NCBI RefSeq assembly: GCF_040183065.1
Contig: NC_091118.1
Location: 213,402,529 to 213,466,528 of the forward strand
Length of the DNA stretch: 64,000 nt
Source: Periplaneta americana
Taxonomy: Eukaryota > Arthropoda > Insecta > Blattodea > Blattidae
Direction: 5' to 3'
The notes under the pieces are model-generated. The model saw only the letters and a program-made list of their open reading frames with translations, did no database searches and was not told the DNA's origin. This document shows positions 59,509 through 64,000 of this stretch, in pieces. The translations under genes and the position numbers were made by a program. Position 1 is the first letter of the stretch. Each line of letters begins with the position of its first letter.

Positions 59509-60915
59509 GAACAATTTTTTTCTCGGAAAGAATACAAGAACGTGCAAAATTGTATTACAATTTTTTGTTTGAAATATCTCAAAGAATAACCTTCTGAAAT
59601 TAATGATATTAGGTAAGATTCACTCTGTATAATAGGCTGAATTTTAATGAATCTGTTTATTTTCCTAAATACACAAGTCTTAAGTTTTAGGAGTCATGTT
59701 TATATTTCATGTGCATTTTTCCGGTTGAGTTGGTTCGTACATATTTTCAGTAGTTCAACATAATGACTGCACTCACAGACAGACGGACGGACGGACAGAC
59801 AGACAGACAGACAGAAAGACAGACAGACAAAGAATATGTTCAAACTGCTATGTCGGTATCAGGGTTTTGAAAAAGTGTATCTCTCATTAATTTAATATTT
59901 TCCGCACCGACAACTCTGCTAACAGAGTTCTAATTCACTATGATTGTAGATCCACGTCAAATGCTTTTTATGCCCTAAATCTACGACACGGGACCCATAT
60001 TTTTAATTCCCTTATGTAGAAAGCCATAGTAAGGCTTTCATCTCCCTTTAAATTGTATCGCACTCGATCGGGTCCGAACCCGCTAACCTCTGATCCAATG
60101 GAAGACAGCGTCTGTGGTCTAACTGCAGGTCTCCCGGGTGCAAAGCAAGCAAACTGCTCCTGACTGGATATTGCTTAGCGTGCAAGTCGGCCACCATTCC
60201 TTACCCATTAGGAAGCAGTTCACATTGTTTCACGCTCTTATCGCACACAAAAAGTCGAAGCAATTTATAGGGAACATATTTCCTTATTTTATCTACCCTA
60301 TTGTCTCCCCCTTGCTCCCGTTTTCCCCTTGAAGCGTATTATTTCTTTGTATTTCTACTACCTTCAACTCTGCGTTCAGCTTTTCGTTCACGAGGTCACA
60401 AACACAACATATCCAAGAATTTTTAACTGCACATCTTTTGTAACGTGTAGCCTATTTAATGTGTACTATGTTACTACTAATATCAGTAAAATATTATAGA
60501 ATTATTGTATAAAAGATTAACCTAAGCCAAGGTTTTGAGGTACACTAGAACTCAGTACCTTTCTTTCTTTTTTTTTTAAAGAAAGGTCAATAAAAATAAA
60601 TTGTCCATTTTTTGTATGAAATTATTCCTTGGACATTTAGGAAGTTAGTAGTAAGAGGGTTTTTTGCCTCTACATCTTCTTTGCGGTCCAGGAGCGGTTT
60701 TCATATAGAACTGCTCCATATGAAAGTATTGACTCTCTTTTAAAAAATTTGACTTTTTCTCGAAGCTGCATCTATGATCCCAAAAACTGCCCCATGGGTA
60801 TGCATGGCAACACTGGGCTGGAAAAGAAATATCGAGTCGAAGTCGCTATCGATTTGAAATATTATCATGTTATCCCCTGCTAGAAAAGGGAAGAGAAAGC
60901 CTGATGACCTTATCT
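59509..60915. other. Unassigned, with a (CAGA)n tract
   Basis: (CAGA/CGGA)n at about 59775-59830. The stretch 59545-59640 resembles 30085-30160. Around 60070-60110 a GTCCGAACCCGCTAACCTC block may be a decayed antisense SINE head. Confidence 0.4.
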
Positions 60916-61590
60916 CTACCAGGTTAAATAAATAAATAAATAAATAAATAGATAATTAAGTAATTAAGTAACTAAGTAAATAAGTAACTGAGTAAATGAG
61001 TAAATAAAAAATAAATAAATAAATATATCTATAGAAATAAATGAGTAAGCAAATGAGTAAATAAGTAAATAAATAAGTAAAATAAGTAAAAATAAATAGG
61101 TAAATAAGTAAATAAATAAGCAAATAAATAAATAAGTAAATAAATAAGCAAAGAAATAAATAAGGAAATAAGTAAATAAGCACATACATAAGGAAATAAA
61201 TAAATAAGTAAATAAATAAATAAATAAATAAATAAGTAAATAAATGCATAAATAAATAAATAGGTAAATAAATAAATACACAAGTAAATAAATAAATAAA
61301 TAGGTAAATAAATAAATAAATACATAAATAAATAAGTAAATAAAGTAAGTAAATAAATAAGCAAATAAGTAAATAAATAAGCAAATAAATAAATAAGCAA
61401 ATAAATACATAAGTTAATAAATAAATAAGCAAATAAATAAGGAAATAAATAAATAAGTAAATAAATAAACAAATAAATAAATACAAAAATAAATAAGTAA
61501 ATAAATAGCCTAAATAAGTAAATAAATAAATAAGTAAATAAATACCTAAATAAATAACTAAGTAAATAAATAAATAAATAAATAGACAGA
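60916..61590. repeat. TAAA-type array, ~0.67 kb
   Basis: TAAA/TAAG/CAAA tetranucleotides throughout. It begins just after a TACCAGGTTAAATAAATAAA retroelement-like end. The long minus-strand frames (up to 253 residues of Tyr/Leu/Ile/Phe) are repeat artefacts. Confidence 0.95.
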
Positions 61591-62244
61591 TACATATTAC
61601 TAGAACTTCTCTTAGTACAAGAATAATTATACTCGTACAAACACATTTGAACTGGCCTGAATTTTCTGTAGAGTTTTTATTCCATGTAAAGGAGAAATTT
61701 GTAGTTAAATGTATCAATTTTCAGTTCTATATCTGTATTTGTAATAATTTTATATATTTACATTCATAATAAATTGATACTTTTTTTGTTAATAAAATAT
61801 CAAACGTAACTGGCCGTATATATCGATTGTAACAATGACAGCATCCATGCATAATAAGGAAGGCTGTGGAATACCATATAAACTGCAGTTCCACTATTTT
61901 CGTGTAGCATTCTTATTAATGTTGTGAAATAAAAGTATATGAATAATTTAAAATCAATCCATATTAAATAATAACGTGAACATGCTATTAAAGTCGTATT
62001 TACATGTTTTTAAAAATTAATCTCAGGAAAATTGCTTTTCAGCTCGCCATGTTTGCTAAAGTCCTCGGGAAACGATATAATTTCGTATCGGCATTTGTTT
62101 TTCAGCCCAGTGTACGTATGCATGCATATATTACCTGAGATCTAACGTTGAGAAATGTCAAGTATCTTGAAAATTAATTTATAATAACAACCAACTTAAC
62201 ATTCCTAAACTAATAATATTAGCTTACGTTAGACTCTATTATAG
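61591..62244. other. Unassigned, no gene seen
   Basis: No supported feature. Confidence 0.4.
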
Positions 62245-62273
62245 CTAACCTAACCTAACCTAACCTAACCTAA
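62245..62273 (-). repeat. Interstitial (TTAGG)n tract
   Basis: Five to six CCTAA units in a row (complement TTAGG), the canonical insect telomere unit. Confidence 0.85.
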
Positions 62274-62274
62274 T

Positions 62275-62719
62275 GTAACGTATGTCAACGACGAAACAGT
62301 TTAGTAAATAGCAAACTACGTTCACTTACCTCACATTAATGAAGACGTGGATACATTTCTCCCACTTCCATGGAAAAAACAATGCATGCGTTCACGATGA
62401 TCTGGATATGCCATCTTGAACATCAACTCTGCTAAATAACCGACATCCGTAAATACAACGTCACACAAACCACCATCACGAGACGAGACCGGTACAAGTA
62501 GACCTGAAGGCAAGCATTACTGAGTGACGGATTGTATAAGGCATACATCATAGCGTTCATCTATCACTGGTCGTCTAAAATCCACCACTGATGCACAGTG
62601 CTTTACTGTGTATTCATTTCTAGAGCGGTGAAGCGGAAACGATATGGGTGGGGGTATCCCCTTTCCTTTTCCATTCCTCTTTATGCTCAGGGTTGATCTA
62701 CAGTAGCGCTCAAAAGTAT
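62275..62719. other. Unassigned; possible minus-strand exon
   Basis: The minus-strand sequence ending near 62330 reads GTGAGGTAAGTGAACG, a good splice donor context, downstream of a 60-codon frame (62331-62513) without a recognised domain. Confidence 0.25.
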
Positions 62720-63531
62720 TTTGTGCGAGATCGTGCGTATTTGCTTGTTTTCCGCACAGAACCAATACGCGGTAAGTGTGAAATACCACATTCAGTATTC
62801 CCAACGTAACACACATAACAATTTCCCTCTTCTTACCGCTTAAGAGCGACATTCATTTTTACTGCTTTAGGCTTTTAACATAAGTTATTATTTTTAGAGA
62901 CGTTTAACATAGTAATAATTATAAATTGGAAACTTACCACTGCAATTTCACCTAAATTGCAATGTTAATTATTGTTTTAAATATGTGCAAAAATTAAGTA
63001 AAGTCTACTACTCCACGAAACTTATTGCATTCCTGATACAAGTAACATTAAGGAAGCCGTGAAAAAATCATCAAGATTTCAGATGCCGATGTTATTACTG
63101 CAATATGTTATACAAACAATATTGTTAAAATATTAAAATGAAAAGTAAATCATTACATAACCTTACCGTTTGTTTTAAGTTCGCATTTATAGACTGGGGG
63201 GAAAAAAAGACAGACGTATATCACGGCCTGCTGGAGTATAGTAAACACAGAAAACATTTTATAGCAACAATGTTGAAGAAAGATATTTTGGTTTTCCGAA
63301 GTTGCCGTCATTAAACAGAAACCAAGATGGAGATTTCATTGCAACTAATTAGAAATTCGTCTTTGAGGTATGTAATAAACGATCTTCGCACAAAATAATG
63401 TACGATACACGAGCGGTATGTTTGTTTTCATGTTCTCGGAAATTAAAAAAGCTCAACTACGTTTCGCTTTTTTCAAACTTTTCCTCGAACATGAAAACGT
63501 CAACATACCGCTCTTGTAACTTATATTACTA
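62720..63531 (+). repeat. ~0.8 kb dispersed element, copy 2
   Basis: Direct copy of 14196-15000, 48.5 kb away. Left end TTTGTGCGAGATCG; internal complement GATCTTCGCACAAAA near 63380; hairpin near 63405-63517. The right edge is cut at a TA by a pogo-like end. Confidence 0.75.
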
Positions 63532-63620
63532 CAGTAGAACCTCTATTATCCGTGGTAATGAAGGGGGTGGACTGGACGGTTAAGCGAAAAAATCGGATAA
63601 TCCATACCATAAAATATTTT
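63532..63620 (+). mobile_element. pogo/Tigger-like terminus
   Basis: CAGTAGAACCTCTATTATCC after TA (63530-63531), followed by GTTAAGCGAAAAAATCGGAT and AATCC, the usual look of a pogo-type end. The rest is not identifiable within the window. Confidence 0.5.
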
Positions 63621-63849
63621 CGTAAGTTAAGTGAATAATACTTGCATTTCTTAACTTCCTCCATGTTCCTACACGCTAGGTAGTGAATCAAAAGTTCACT
63701 CATTCAAGTCTGGTTGTCAACGACGGGTTTTTAAGGGGCAAGGAAATTCCTTGTAGTGCTCTCAGCGGAAACATAGGAATCATACAGGTCTCGTGTTGTA
63801 GATTTACATACTTTATACACTTTATTGTTGATTTTTATTAAATCGCGTA

Positions 63850-64000
63850 CAGTTGTAACACCAATTTATGTTCTTTTGTATTTTCTATTTGTATATAGAC
63901 CCTATTACTACATGCTGTATTATTTTACCATTTATTAATGTTATTGTGCTCAATGAAATCTCTTAATTTTGTGATATATTTTGTATAACTGATCTGAACT
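63850..64000 (+). mobile_element. CR1/Jockey-like 3' UTR, running off the window
   Basis: From TATTTGTATATAGACCCTAT to GTATAACTGATCTGAACT, near-identical to 31806-31926. It continues beyond 64000. Confidence 0.8.

Noticed and set aside
60956..61717. Open frame of 253 residues rich in Tyr, Leu, Ile and Phe, looking like a membrane protein
   Set aside because: It is a translation of the TAAA array; every frame on that strand is open for the same reason. The same applies to the frames within 22738-24455.

Overview
The window is repeat-dominated animal DNA, most probably from a cockroach or related blattodean insect. The evidence is AT-rich sequence, long (TAA)n, (TAAA)n and (GATA)n tracts, insect-type tRNA-derived SINEs, RTE-, CR1/Jockey- and Penelope-type retroelement fragments, IS630-Tc1-mariner and hAT DNA transposons, and a short interstitial (TTAGG)n tract (the canonical insect telomere unit). 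From memory, the RTE tail ending in MNLRVP looks like peptides predicted in Periplaneta americana; the species is therefore an inference. I see no convincing host protein-coding gene, rRNA gene or bona fide tRNA gene. The window reads as intergenic or deep intronic DNA made of nested and mostly decayed mobile elements. A reader should not expect operons, ribosome binding sites or bacterial-style regulation here.

Layout. 1-7.7 kb: a nest. Similar inverted ends lie at 480 and 7415; between them are a CR1/Jockey-like 3' end, an RTE 3' fragment, two SINEs, and a broken D41D mariner-like element (5412-7340) that is itself split by a CR1-like fragment. 10.2-11.5 kb: a CGGBP1-like hAT remnant split by a non-autonomous hAT element. 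13.5-21.4 kb: a SINE, one copy of a ~0.8 kb dispersed element, Penelope tails, a 220 bp foldback, RTE family B, and a 1.1 kb TIR element. 22.5-24.6 kb: a 2.1 kb TAAA-type array with ~158 bp higher-order periodicity and two SINE copies. 25.6-29.6 kb: a broken hAT gene whose apparent intron carries a structurally complete mariner-like transposon (25881-27191, the only intact transposase in the window), then RTE and hAT remnants. 30-37 kb: a purine-rich retroposed segment with flanking duplications, CR1-like tails, four RTE-A pieces, and a hAT C-terminus. 38-44.5 kb: RTE-B, RTE-C, a degenerate minisatellite, a ~1 kb foldback and a 0.7 kb TIR element. 46.5-60 kb: further copies of the TIR element, a tyrosine recombinase fragment, RTE-A, five SINEs, a 1.15 kb insect dispersed repeat, and an eight-unit 41 bp tandem array. 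60.9-64 kb: a second TAAA array, (CCTAA)n, the second copy of the 0.8 kb element interrupted by a pogo-like end, and a CR1-like 3' UTR running off the window.

How the parts relate: autonomous LINE-type elements probably supplied the machinery that moved the SINEs (several have clear 7-12 bp target duplications). The TA-flanked elements starting with CAGGG or similar look like IS630-Tc1-mariner-type elements or their non-autonomous derivatives. Only the 25881-27191 element retains an uninterrupted transposase.
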